From: Paragyromitra xinjiangensis
Lineage: Eukaryota > Ascomycota > Pezizomycetes > Pezizales > Discinaceae
Length of the DNA: 64,000 bases
NCBI GenBank assembly: GCA_038503065.1
Contig: JBCAMK010000003.1
Coordinates: 1,240,001 to 1,304,000, forward strand
Reading direction: 5' to 3'
Part shown: positions 36,613-48,382 of the stretch, piece by piece
Position numbering within the stretch: the stretch's first letter is position 1
How the letters are laid out: each line of letters begins with the position of its first letter
Program-made: the position numbers and the translations under genes
Notes under the pieces: generated by a model
What the model was told of the DNA's origin: nothing
Database searches by the model: none
What the model saw: the letters and a program-made list of their open reading frames with translations, nothing else

Positions 36613-37774
36613 TCACATATCTAACTTATAAGCCTCCACCGTATTCTTCCACCAAATCGCACTCTCCGCTTCACTTCCTTCTCTAACCCCAATATCCTTT
36701 AGCAATTCCACGGCTAACTTCCTCCAACACTCCCATGCCTCTGAGGGTTTCTTGCCCGGAAACATCTGCTTAAATCCCCGATTACAGACCGGCCAATTGC
36801 TCCCCCACAGCAGTTTCTTGGCCCCAAAAATCCTCAACGCTTCTTTCGCCCACGGCTTTATCTGGCCCAACATGAATTTCCGTGCTGACAATGGGTCCTC
36901 GTAGAACTTTGGATCATGCGGGAGTTCGTCGAAGAGGCCGGAGAACTTCATTACAATGGATGAGCGGGAGGCGATGCGGGTCAAGAGGGTGGACCACTCT
37001 TTGAAGGTTTCATCGGAATCGACTTCATCAGGGCCGAGGTATAGATTAGGCTTACCGAGGTGATCTGTATCAGTCAGCTTCTTGCAAGTGGTAGAGGGGC
37101 ATCGATGGGCAAGGGGAGGATATACTGATGACAAAGGTACCGCCTGTATCTGGTAGATTAGATTTAGGAACGATCCTCTCGATTGCCTCAACAGCCTCCA
37201 ACAACTGCCAGATCCCATCGCTTCTCACATCGACACCAACTTCGACCACAAGTCCCTTTTGCCATATCCATTTCATGGCAGCGATAAAATCTGGGGTGAG
37301 GATTGTACCTGGCGGTTTGCCTTGCACCAAGTACCGGAACCCTTTTAGCATCTTCCTTCGTTTCCCATCATCACTCCCGAGATCAAGTAGGGTCCAGTAC
37401 TTGTCCATTGCTACGACTCCTAAGTTCATCGGTGCCCAAGGCAGGATACCCTTTACTAACTCGCCTCCTTTCTTATCCTGTGATAGCTGGTAGATGGAAT
37501 TGAATTCCCCTAGAGCCTGCCCCCAGTACTTTTTTAGCCCATTCAGATCGCTACTGCTAATTGCTTCCAATGGAGCATTAGGGGGGCGGCGATCAGTCTC
37601 GATAAACACGAGCCCCTTGACGTTTGGATATTCAGATATAGGGATGGAATCGGTGTACTGGGACAGCCATTCATCCTTGTAGAGCGGGCTTTGGGGATCA
37701 ACCCACGGTGGAAGATTGGAGAATTTGAATAGGTGAACATGGGAATCGACTATCATGGGCTTTGAGTTCTCCAT
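36613..37774 (-). CDS. Amidohydrolase-2 family (metal-dependent TIM-barrel) hydrolase
   Basis: Predicted cytosolic hydrolase of the amidohydrolase-2 family, whose members open lactone rings or decarboxylate; the substrate is unknown. Two exons deduced: 37126-37774 and 36613-37064; 366 aa, the usual size. The metal site begins with VDSHVHLF (His12, His14). LVFIETDRR, GILPWAPMNLG, VKGFRYLVQGKP-type KGFRYLVQG, GLVVEVGVD and HLGKPNL follow the family order. Near the C-terminus the strand that usually ends in SDWP reads LLWGSNWPVC, with Asn where the family has a catalytic Asp. The exon junction gives INHLGKP rather than the common DHLGKP. The ATG at 37774 was chosen because it directly precedes the barrel; upstream in-frame ATGs extend to 37912. 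A relic of a paralogue lies 1.1 kb away. Confidence 0.88.
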
Positions 37775-38863
37775 CGTGCTGCTAGTTTGAGGCACGTAGG
37801 ATTGACGAGATGTTGAACAGCTATCTGGACGGGTGGTTGAGTAGGCGTGGTATATATCACTGGAAAACAATTGCTTCGATAAACATTGGCCTCGGAGCAT
37901 GTATATCCCCACATTCAGGCGGGGATTTTCTCTGTGTGTGAAGGGCTATAAGCCATCGCATCTGGTGGGTGTAAAGGATGCAGCTAGCTTCCCGCTTAAG
38001 GATCCTTGGCCGTTACAACGATTCCTCCAGAGTGCATCATACAAGAAGTATGTTGATGAGGAGAGAACGATAGACATGAGCACTCCTAATGAAACAAGCC
38101 ATACATTATTGGGAACAGATGCCTAGGGCTGGGGCGTAGTGAATACGGAGACCAGAATAAAAACAACTATCAAATAGCACATCAATCAGCTGTTCTCTAT
38201 CGTGAAGAAATCATCTCTCCGGTGACATCCACAATATGCTGAAGGTAAAGAATTGGAGTAGCCTCACACCAATTGGATCACTAGATAAATGCTTGTATTA
38301 TACCGACTGTCGATTCATATCTGTGAACAGCTCCTGTTGAGAACCTGTTATAGTTTGCAGCCGTTTTCTCCTTCTAGTTCTCTGATAACGCAACATATGG
38401 GACTCCTCGGCCCGGACGAAATCGAAAGAGCCAAAAAAAATATAAAAACTCAATACTCCGGATACGATCCCATAAGATGTATGGTGCTCGAATGATCAAC
38501 GAAGGCTGTGATTCGGAAGATGTATGCTCGTGGATGAAGTTTGAAATGCATTTTAGGATCAGTCACATTTCCAAAGATATCGATAGATGCTCTCAGGTCT
38601 CCTTTCTATATTTACATGATTCGCTTAGTTACTGGGCTTGCCTGCACCATAATTGCTGAGTTATATGTGCTTTCCGCGTGATTGTGGGGTGGTAATGGCG
38701 ATTCCTTAGGACGTGAGTAGTCGGACCTCGTCTCCAGCGGAAGCCAAATATATATATATAGAGACCATTGGACACAAAACTACCCTCGCCCATCTGCCTG
38801 AAAAGAATCTCTGATAATATCATATCTCACAAAAACCTCACCAATCCAAAGCATACCCCCCAA
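37775..38863. other. Interval between the amidohydrolase and its decayed paralogue
   Basis: Holds the amidohydrolase upstream region. A (TA)n-rich stretch lies near 38750-38760. No gene is recognisable. Confidence 0.45.
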
Positions 38864-39060
38864 TCATAACCCATCCATACCCAACCTATAAGTCCTCACC
38901 GCATCACTCCCAACATTCTCAAGGCTCCGCGGCTTCATCTCCGGAAATATCCTCTTAAACCCAGTCCACAAACCGACCAATTGCTTCCGATAGTACTCCC
39001 GCGAATTCAAAATCCTGTGCCTTTCAGACCTCAAGACCTATCGATATTCTATAGACGATA
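38864..39060 (-). pseudogene. C-terminal relic of a second amidohydrolase-2 gene
   Basis: On the minus strand about 38990-38967 encodes GSNWSVC, matching GSNWPVC of the intact gene nearby. After a frameshift the sequence continues TGFKRIFPEMKPRS, matching RGFKQMFPGKKPSE, and ends VRTYRLGMDG with a TGA at 38866-38864, matching the intact C-terminus VEAYKLDM. About 25 residues between these blocks are missing relative to the intact gene. Upstream (39000-39500) I cannot trace the rest of the domain. The orientation is the same as the functional copy, so a tandem duplication followed by decay is the simplest reading. Confidence 0.7.
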
Positions 39061-40434
39061 TCCCTCGCTATAGTGTAGTTGGTAAAGGAATTGAATACCT
39101 CTCCCACCCACCTGCAGCACCTCTGGATCGTTGCCCTATACCACCTCCTGCCATTGCCTTGGGAAAGATAAAGTTCAGGAAGGGCCATTAACGAGCTAGG
39201 ATAGTCCTGCAGACAACTATGGTTCTGCTGCGTTCTTCATTCCATCTATTTCGACCCAGGCAATCGCGGGGACAGAAACACTATAACACACGAGAATATA
39301 CCAGTAACGGTAGAATTGATGTCTATTTCTCCCAGGGGAACATCCCTACGATTGTAGAGAAAAAAACCTAGCAACTATAATCCGAAAATTTTAGATACCC
39401 ACTAGCTCATCCCACGAGTGCTGACTTATGATGCAGCAACGTTTCTTAGAGCATCCAGTTCCCGCATTCGATCTGAGATTAAGTAATGTCAGATCTTTGC
39501 CTACTTTGCGCAGAATGGTTGACTAAACTTGATCGCACCACAAGTACCATAGCCCGAAGAAACTCACCTGCAGACCCACCAAGTACTCGTCATCCTACCA
39601 AACTTACATCACACCACTTATAGGGCCTTGCGGGTTTAATGTCGTGGTCGCAGCCCGTCCAACAATTTGCTCTTTTGAGCACACTATTATCAGAGGTTAC
39701 TATTTTTATTCTGGGTATCAATTGATCATATGATGAAACGAATCACCGAGGTCACCTATTCTACTCAAATCATTCCCCAATATGTACTGTATTTCCCCAT
39801 GTGTATAGTGCACCCCTTGATTTACCAATCAAACTGGACGCCGTATAAAAAAAAGCGACACCCAAAACTGACAAAAAAGACAAAACCCTTGCGAAATGCT
39901 ACTATACCAAGAAATACGGGAATAAGAAATAAAAAAGGGCTAATAATCAAAATAAAACAAAACCTTCTAGATGAGATGTCAGTGCCAATAACCGCCTTTG
40001 ATATGTAATCCATAAACGCAAAACAGAGAAAATCAGCGGGTGGGCAACTAAGTGAAAGGTTAAGTAGAAGTCCAGTAAAAGCATTCAACACCCCTGGAGC
40101 ACAACATCCGTTTTGTGGCCACAGCCGTTTCCAATAAAAAATGGGAAGAAATGGGAAGAAAATGGTACACATGATGCGAAAATGAAAGGAAGCCACTCAT
40201 ACATCGATATCGTGAAGAAAAAAAGGATCATGACTCCAACCCTTGACAACCTAGAACCAAAGAAATAACCAAGCGTTAATAGGGGAATAAGCGAAAGAAG
40301 TAGAATGTTATTGAGAATGAAAAAAATTTAGAAGAAATAACAAATGCAGTATCCAAACCGAACCAAATAAAAGGGACCTCGATCCCTTTTTAAAGCAGTC
40401 AAAGAAATGTCCAATAGCAAATAAAATGTCTTTT
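39061..40434. other. Gene-poor interval downstream of PBS2
   Basis: No recognisable gene in about 1.4 kb. It may include more of the amidohydrolase relic, too decayed to read. The part from about 39850 to 40430 is A-rich with runs of A and is likely the 3' flank of the kinase gene. Confidence 0.45.
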
Positions 40435-42497
40435 TCATCCTTCATTCACTTCAAGTTTCTCAGCCATCACAGTAATAGTTTCAACTGCTGTAGCCTTCCC
40501 GTCGGCTACGGGAGCAATCACAACGTCCAAAGGAGCTGCATGTAATGCTGGTTTTTCGGATTCTGGGCCCTTACCGCCCGCAGCAATCCTAGATTTCCGT
40601 TTTTCGATAGCCCCAAGGACCCAATTTCGGACCTCCCTATCCCCTTTTCCGGTGGGCGAAAGACTGTCTAGTTCTATCTCTTCCTCTTCCGAAATTGTAG
40701 GTGGCTGGCCAAGTTCTGCCAGCCAGGGATGGCGGAGTAACATTGCGTATGCTGGACGCATTCCTGGAACTTTTTTGAGGCAACTTTGGACGAAATCACG
40801 GGCCTGTGGAGTAAAACCCTCTTCCGGAAGATCTGGAGGTTCACCATCGACAATCGCCTGAAATTTACCAAGGATATTAGAAAACTGTAGAGACACGGGA
40901 ATTGATACGAAAAATAAGGGATTAAACTTACACTAAGCTGGCTAAAGATGTTATTATATGTTTCTGGTGGATACGGATAACACCCCATAGCACACTCCAA
41001 GATACTCAAACCCAAACTCCAAATATCGCTTTGTACGCTATAGGTCCCTGGCGCAGACCCTCCAAGTGCTTGAACACCCCCAGTTGCGATTCGCTCAGGC
41101 GCCATATAACTCTGACACCCAATATTCGTCTTAGCTTTGCTGGCAACAAGGTTACCAGAGACACCAAAATCGCAAAGTTTGATCTCTCCTCGTGAATTAA
41201 CCAGGATGTTGGTGGGTTTAACATCGCGATGTATGATATTGTGGTCTTCTTTCAACGTCTTAAGTCCCATGACGGTTGCGTAGGTGATCTTCCGCAGTAC
41301 GCCCTCAGGGACACCATCCCGATAGAGTTTATCGATGGACCCGCCATCCATATACTCCATGCAAATGTAGACTGCACCCTCCTGGAAGAAAGCGCCGTAA
41401 AAGTCGATAATGAAAGGTGAAACGCAACGGTGAAGGACATCGAGTTCCATGATAATCTGAGCAAACTTATTTTCATCGAGCTCTAGCCTGATCTCTTTCA
41501 TCGCCATCTCGACATTCGTCCCTCCAGCCCCTTGTCGTGAAGCAGTGGTGGGTGATTTGACCGTGCCGTTAGGAGGAGAACCAATTGTGGGAGAGGTGGA
41601 AGCTGAGATTGGTGAATTAAGCTTTCCAGGCAAGACGACCTCTCCAATTCTTGATACTATCGGCTTCCTGTGCACTACTTTGTAAACCGTACCGTAGTTC
41701 CCTTTACCTAGTTCTTCAATAATGTCCACCTCGTCCAGCGAGATGCTAAAGCTACTCCCTGATGAGAAATCGACACCTTTGCTATGGAGAACCGCTTTTC
41801 CAGCAAACTTCAAGCTTCCAGTCTTTGCATCGACATATTCCGAATACTTATCGAATAATGACCCTTTACCATCTCCTGTAGGTCTCCCATTCATACATCC
41901 ATCTGCACCATTGGTAAGACTTTCGCCTCCCGAAGGGTTAGGCCCAAGTGGAGGAGATATTGCTCCCGATAGAGTGCCTGGGAACGCCTTCTTCCTTCTT
42001 TCCATCAGTGAGGGTTTGCTAGTGCCACCAAGACTCGGGCGTCCAGCAACCGCAGGCGCTGAAGTCCAATTTGGCGGTTGAGTCGGACGGCCAGGTCGTG
42101 ACATCATAGGGGAGCTAAACCCCCCGGTAGGGCTCATGACGGGACCACCCCCCTGTAATCCACCCGTTGCCAATCCCCCATTCATTTGATTTGGCATTCT
42201 TCGTGTCTGGAAGGCCTGCAATCTTGCCTGGATATCTGCAGGAAGGCCTCCGCCTCCAGCAAAGGAAGATTTTGAGGCGAAGGGGATAGCAGCCCCTGGT
42301 CGTCTAGCAGCATTTATCGGCCCAAGAGGATTTGAGCTTTGCCCAGGGCCATTTTGAGGATCCGATAACGAGCGAAGAGAGGGTATCGTTCGTGTATGAT
42401 TAGACGGCGAAGGAGGTGGTGGCATTGAAAATGGAGAAGTGTCTTCAAAAGGATCAGGGGATGAGGGTGAGCCCGGCTCGTCTGGAGAAGATGCCAT
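40435..42497 (-). CDS. PBS2: MAP kinase kinase PBS2 (HOG osmostress pathway)
   Basis: Dual-specificity kinase that phosphorylates the Hog1/SakA MAPK in response to osmotic and other stress. Two exons deduced: 40932-42497 and 40435-40857; 662 aa. Residues 1-250 are a Pro/Ser/Gly-rich regulatory region. The kinase domain runs about 256-545: Gly loop LGKGNYGTVY (about 262-271), the beta-3 Lys in MAMKEIRLEL, the Pbs2-typical FAQIIMELDVLHRCVSPFII, IIHRDVKPTNIL (about 418-430), CDFGVSG, and activation loop NLVASKAKTNIGCQSYMAPE with the Ser/Thr pair used in activation. SDIWSLGLSILECAMG and FSQL|SAIVDGEPPDLP across the intron complete the fold. The C-terminal tail is charged. All catalytic residues are present. 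Four TGACGT motifs lie 139-162 bp upstream of the ATG. Confidence 0.96.
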
Positions 42498-42635
42498 AAT
42501 GTCTGAGGGGAGTATGGGAGATGAAAAGTGAGAGAGAATGAACGGACGTTCGTTTAAGCCTGCCAGGATAGCGGTCAGCCGAATCGTCGGCACGAGGTTA
42601 ACGTTGAATTATTTAGAAGCAAAAGTTGCTAATGT

Positions 42636-42659
42636 TGACGTTGACGTTGACGTTGACGT
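42636..42659 (+). promoter_or_regulatory. Four tandem TGACGT (CRE/ATF-type) boxes upstream of PBS2
   Basis: TGACGT is repeated four times without a gap (42636-41, 42642-47, 42648-53, 42654-59), the last followed by CC. TGACGT is the core half-site for CREB/ATF bZIP factors such as Atf1/AtfA and Sko1, which act downstream of Hog1. The array lies 139-162 bp upstream of the predicted PBS2 start. The motif is seen; a feedback role is inferred. Confidence 0.55.
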
Positions 42660-43980
42660 CCGATGTTGGTTGGCCTTGCTGTTTGGTGTTGATCGTTGAG
42701 CTGCAAGTAGGGATGGGATACCACCAGGCTAGGTGAGGTCACGCACAGAAAGAGCAAAATGCAAGGGAACGAAGTTCCGAAAGAATCCCAAGCGAAATAT
42801 AAGGTGATGTTGGGAATTGAGATGGGAAAACCAAGGGACAGAAAGATATATTTATTCCGAACAATGACGGCTGATACTTATGGGGAAAAGGTGTGGTGGA
42901 GGTGGAGGGGCGACCGATCTCAAGTAATGGAATTTGTGGTCAGCACTTGCGGGACCGAGAAGAGCCGGTTTGCAGGTTTGTGATTTTTGAGGATGGGGCG
43001 CAGTAAAAAGCCAACGACGAATTTCTTTGCGTGTCTCCTAATTAATTCTCCGTTCTTCCGTCCTTTCTTTCCCTGGGTTGATTTTTGCAGACTATGGTTC
43101 GAGTACTATTCGTTTGCCTCCACAGGGCTGAAGCTTCGACTAGGTGCTGGTGCTGGTGTGTTGGTGCTATGCCTATCGCAAATAAGAAAATCCCCCCAGG
43201 TGATAAATAAGCGGAGAGTCCAATCCCGGCCTGGATTTGGACAACAACAAAGATGAGCGGGAAGAGCTTCTGGACGGAGGTCGCTTGCGTAGTTCTCGGC
43301 GGTCAAACGAGCTATCTTAGTGGGCGGAAAGGAGATCCGGAATAGATGGGGCAAGCAAAAGGCCGCGACAGCGTCTGTCTGTCTGGTGTTGGTCTTCTTG
43401 ATAGCGGCGAACACAGCAAAGCGCTTTCAAGGGCAAAAATGATTTTCTGAGGAATAGCTGGAGCCAGGATGTGGAGCTTTTTTTATGGGGAAAGGGCGCA
43501 ATAAATCATAGCCTCGTTCAGCCTCTCTTCTGGGCCCGAGCTTGACCTCACAAGAAAACTCCACAATCCCGCCCCGCAATCCTATTGCTCGAACGAACCC
43601 CTCCTTGAGGCTCACCCACTGACACCTACCTCCTTGCTTGGACAGACATCGACTACATACACTGCCAGTATCGTGCTCTTCAAAATTCCCTACCTACATG
43701 TCCTCCTTCCCATGGCTAGGAAACAACAGACACCCAACTTCCTGCAGAAATATCCCACGCTGAATAGTAGTTATGCACACTACGTAGGCCATGCGTCTGG
43801 ACGTAGGTATTGCACCGATTCAATGACTGACCCCTTCCTTGCTTTGTGCAGCAACCCACCCTAAATCGGTTTCTCCCATCTTGCATCTGATGGAATTCAT
43901 CCACATTCCCATCCCTAAAAAGAAAAGAAGGAAAGAAAAAAACGGGAATTAGCTCTTGAAACGCGAATGAAAACTGATGA

Positions 43981-44010
43981 AAAATAAAAATAAAAATAAA
44001 AATAAAAATA
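43981..44010. repeat. (AAAAT)n microsatellite, about six units
   Basis: A perfect pentanucleotide simple repeat on the plus strand, in the gene-free interval upstream of PBS2. Confidence 0.9.
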
Positions 44011-47000
44011 TCCTCCATGCAGCCAAAAGAGTACTGCACCTTCGGTTCCCTGTTTTTTTAAACCCTACCTACATGTCCCAAGCATATTTTTTCGCGAGTT
44101 AACTTCCAAGGCACACACTCCGTCATACCCACTTGGGCACTGGGGCCATTTCACGATATCGCTGCCAGGAAGTACCGGATTCAAACCACCAATCCTGTCA
44201 ACATATTTGGCAGATTAACTCCTCAACCCAAGAGATAGCGGTGGAAATTTCACGACGTGTCAACCTGCTCATACAAAAGACGTCCCGGTATTGATATCGA
44301 AAGAGAAAAAAAACAGGGTCTGAACTTTTTCTGGCTCACCGGTCCCGAAGCCCCAGGGCACCAGCCCGCCAACCAACATTACACAACCGAAATCTCATCT
44401 GCAGGACCCTTCCCTTACCCCGAAACGCACACAACCGTGAGCAGTACCTGCTTAGATTGACGGATGCTGCATCGAGAGTTCCTAATATTAGCAACATAGC
44501 AGCCAAGATTGTTTCTTCACCCTCCCAAAATTTGTTCCGCCCTAAGAAACTTCGTAGTTACACACTTCGCGATGATGGACAGAAAACTCTTCGACCTCGA
44601 AATTTCGAAGATCTTTACTATTTCCTTCGTCATGCCCGCGTCAATCAACAGGTACACAATGCGCTGTTGGTTTGTCCCAAACTGTCTGGCATCCGACAGT
44701 TTCATCAAAATTTAGCTTGCTGGTAACCAATCACCATCGCCAACCTCGACGCCCAAACTTGTTTTTCTCTAAATCTGACCCGCAAGGCGAAATATCTTGA
44801 ACCCCAACATCGGCATATCGACGCTCATATTGTGGAACATTGATTAGATCGGCCGGAAAGACAGTTGAAGATGGCCCTCGTCCCGCTCTGACACCTTGTC
44901 GCTACTGGTCCCTTTTATATTCGTGATTTTCTGATTTTCGGCACTAGCAGAACATTGATGCTGTCAAATATGTACTCCTCTGTGATCCTGTACGTCAACT
45001 GATTAGTCTGGAATGTATCTGCATATGATAATCCACCAGTAATTGCTTATGCTTCGTTCTGATAGGTATATGTAGTTGCGCATGTGATGTTCTGACAATG
45101 CTGCTTTCCTGAACAACGGGATCAACCGCTTCATCCGCTCACCGCAAAAGCTCCCCCACGAGGATATAACTACAGCTTATGAATTTAGCCTGCACCACGA
45201 TCTCAAAAGAGGATACAGAACTCCGGAAAGCAATATATAAAAAGAGCCCCCACACGAAAGCGACGAGGACTCATTGATTTTTTTCCAAGTGAGCGTGATG
45301 ACGTAGTTATCCAACCCAGAGATGCGCTTCTTGCGCAACGTGCAGTCCTCGAGAGTTCACATCACGTCCACGAGAATTCGTAGAACTTTCAAATCGATAG
45401 TCCATCGTGTCTCGATACAAGTGATCAGCAATTCCCCACTGTTGCCTCGTGGTGGATTTCCCCCAGGCGAAATGATCGACAAACAATGTTTGACAACGAT
45501 GTCGTGAATCGCACGGCCAAGCAATTGAACATCAAACCAACCCTGTCGATCCTGTTCCCCGTTCCCTCGCCCCGTTCTGTCGCCCCAAAGCCTCATGGAA
45601 AATAAACTCTGAAGCTTTCTAGAGATGCCCACCGGTAAGTGCACCACACGCAATCGTTAGGCTTAGTGGCTTTTTGTTGGCTTCCTTGATGCCGGCCGCA
45701 GCCGGCTAGCGGGCCAGCCCACAGTCCGTCCGTTCCCCGCGTAACCTAGTATCAGCGCGAGGGCCTTTTTTTTTCTTTCTTTGCCATTAAGCTTCTTGCC
45801 CCGCAAGAATTTTCCGTTGGAAAAAACACAGCCGCGGCATCCAAGTTTCCTCGGTTGTCCACTGAATCACTCGAAAACCGGGACTGCGGTTAGATGCACA
45901 GCGGGTTTTATAGGAAAGATCGACAATGTAACGACGCCAACAATTCGCCGATGCTGTGCGATAAATAACCTCAATCGCCAACAATAGGAAAATGATCGAT
46001 GACTTTAAGACTTGCTCATGTGAGTTTATTTGTCCAAGTCCTACCTGCCAAGTCAGGGGGTGTGCAGACGGAACGAATGTGAGTTTGCATAGCAACTTTG
46101 TAGAGCGGATAACTCCGTTGTTCCATCTCTCATCCGTAGTGTTAGAGATAGATTGCATGCGGAAAAATCCGTGGCGGAGGTATCCTGATTTCCCTTCCGA
46201 CTGTAATTGAATTTGTAAAAGCGGGCGTCTTTGTAAGATGGCATTTATGAGGGTCCAAGAAAGAAACAGATCGGAAAACTCTGATATGGCTTAACATTCG
46301 GTAGTTAAGATGGTGCCAATCGAGTATGTACCGCTTGATACTGTGTTGGGATAGAGCAGAATTCTAGACAAAACGAAAATAAGCAACAGCATCTGACCTA
46401 TTTTTTCACGATAAAGTTTTAAGCCCAAGCGAACACGCGAAGAGAATTCATGGCCCAGATTTACCAGGCTAGCATTACATTACTAGGGGTCGTGACACAT
46501 ACCGTGAAAGAAATTGAAAAAAATCCCTCGTTATATTTAATGCTGTTAAAGCTTAGCATGCAGTCTCCTACACACGAAGAGAATTTTTTCTGAGACATGG
46601 ACGAGCCTAGGTGACGATTGTTGGAGACCATAAATCGATAGTGTTTATAGACCTGTCCTAGTGTCTTGCCTTGTTTCTGCACGTGCACAGCGTCCCAGAC
46701 CCAGTTGGTTTGGCACCGAACCGCAGGTTGCTTTCGTTTTTTTCTTCCGAGAATACCAGCATAATTCGAGTTTGATATCGTGAGCATGAATGATTACCTG
46801 TTCCCGAAGACGAGGAAAGCTTGGAATATAATGTATATATTACCAGGTACGCTTGAGACACGGCTGCGCTGAGAAGACGGCAAGTGCCGGTCGCTTATCG
46901 ACGGTGCGCCCGCTTGCCCATGGTAGATTTTAACATTCCGTCATCTCGCCGGCAAACCCCGCCGATTAGATAAGGAACAATAACCAAGGAATAGCACGAG

Positions 47001-47132
47001 TTCCTCTCTGACAATCATCGTCTCGTACCTGCCGCGGGGTGAAGAGGGAGAGGTTATTGCCTTGCAGCACCAAGCTTTTGCACCGCCCCAAGTGAAAGAG
47101 AAAAAAACCTCATCGTCAAAGAAAGAGGGAAA

Positions 47133-48013
47133 ATGTCATTACCCTCATACGCGTCTTTAGCTCAGCTCTATTGCGGCATCTGTACCAAGAAGTTGGGGCC
47201 CTCGGAAATCCCGCAGCAACGGTTGGGCCGAAGCCTCGAGTGCTGTGGTAGGTCGGTTTGTGGCAAATGCATCCAAGTATGCACCTCTCAGTTTCTCTGT
47301 CCCTTGGGCGGAGATTTGTTGGGGTTGTTTTTTCTTCTTTTCGGAAGCAGTGCACAGTAAGGCCTAACGACCGGTGGTGTAATGTGCAGGGGAACCCACG
47401 GTTCGGGACTTACTGCCCCTTCTGCCAATCAACCACCAAAGCCGACAAGAAAGGCCCTGAGGAGCCCGCGAGCTTTCGCCCACTCCCACCACCATATACA
47501 TCTGCACCAGATTCCGATCCTCCCCCGTCATATCAGACTCCTCCATCATCATCATCATCCTCATTAGGCCCGAGCGGAGTCTTGCACTACCTTCGGCCAG
47601 GCGATTCTGTCCTTTCATTATCTCTGCTCTACAAGCTCCCTGTCCACGTAATCCGAAATCACAATCGTCTGTTCTCGGACCATCTATTGCATGCCCGACG
47701 GACCATAGAGATCCCATGCCCACCCTACAACGGGCCATCTCTATCTCATCCCCCCACCGATGAAGAACAGGAACAAGAGGCTAGGAAATCGAAGATCAAA
47801 CGATTTCAGCTAAAGACCAAGTGTGTTGATTTTAATTCTGCTGAAGTTTACCTGAAAGAAGCAGGGTGGGATGAGGAGCTTGCAGCAAAGAGCTGGTTGG
47901 CGGATGAGCAGTGGGCTAAAGATAATCCGATGACAGAAAGAAGCACGGGAAATAAGGGGAAAGAGGTTGTGAGCAAAGGAGGGAAATGGGGATTACGGGC
48001 GTTTGGGTACTGA
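47133..48013 (+). CDS. LysM-domain protein with N-terminal RING-like zinc finger
   Basis: A conserved but uncharacterised fungal protein, probably cytosolic because no signal peptide is present. Two exons deduced: 47133-47276 and 47390-48013; 255 aa. The N-terminus carries cysteine pairs Cys14/Cys17, Cys37/Cys38, Cys43/Cys46 and, across the intron, Cys57/Cys60 (YCPFC), arranged like a treble-clef or RING-type zinc site. A Pro/Ser linker follows, then one LysM domain at about residues 113-158 (HYLRPGDSVLSLSLLYKLPV, with IRNHNRLF). After it a segment with YLKEAGWDEELAAKSWLADE resembles a UBA-like helix bundle. Secreted LysM effectors differ by having a signal peptide. It is convergent with the TFIIIC gene; stops are 370 bp apart. 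Confidence 0.85.
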
Positions 48014-48382
48014 CCTTGCAGGGCTTTCGTTATATCGGTGATACATGCATAGATCGTCTGGTATATTATTAGAAGCACTTCTTTAGTTATGAGTTACTGT
48101 CTTCTACATTGTTTATTCTCACCACCATTTACTTTCTACAAGAGATCATAGTATAGACATACATGTATACATGAAGTGTTATCTACTATCTAGTAATACG
48201 TGCATACTCTAGAGACAATACTTTGTTCTGTTTACATGTAGGTATAACCTGCCATAGAAGCTCGCCCGCTTAGGTACTCCTCATTAATTGAAACTTGCCA
48301 AACCCACGCAACTTTTGTATACACACACATCTTGATAATCCCAAGGAATATGACTGTAACAGGTAGTTTACAAAAATGCACA
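48014..48382. other. Short convergent intergenic region
   Basis: Shared 3' flank of the LysM and TFIIIC genes, 369 bp. It contains TACATGTAG at 48233-48241 and the related ACATACATGTATAC at about 48168-48181. Nothing else is visible. Confidence 0.5.

Larger units (their letters stand above)
42498..47132. other. Large interval without a convincing gene
   Basis: About 4.6 kb between divergently transcribed PBS2 and the LysM gene. It contains the TGACGT array (42636-42659) and an (AAAAT)n microsatellite (43981-44010). A plus-strand frame is open for about 144 codons (44294-44726) without an ATG, and shorter frames occur at 45092-45240 and 45322-45507; they read as possible decayed coding sequence, but stop density beyond 44726 is at chance level, so I do not call a gene. 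The last 250 bases are the LysM gene's upstream region. Confidence 0.5.

Noticed and set aside
37775..37912. N-terminal extension of the amidohydrolase to an upstream ATG
   Set aside because: The frame is open but the added residues are low in conservation signals, and the ATG at 37774 directly precedes the metal-binding HxH strand.
44727..45060. Continuation of the 44294-44726 frame through five stops as a pseudogene
   Set aside because: Stop density is equal to chance, so the protein-like appearance carries no weight.
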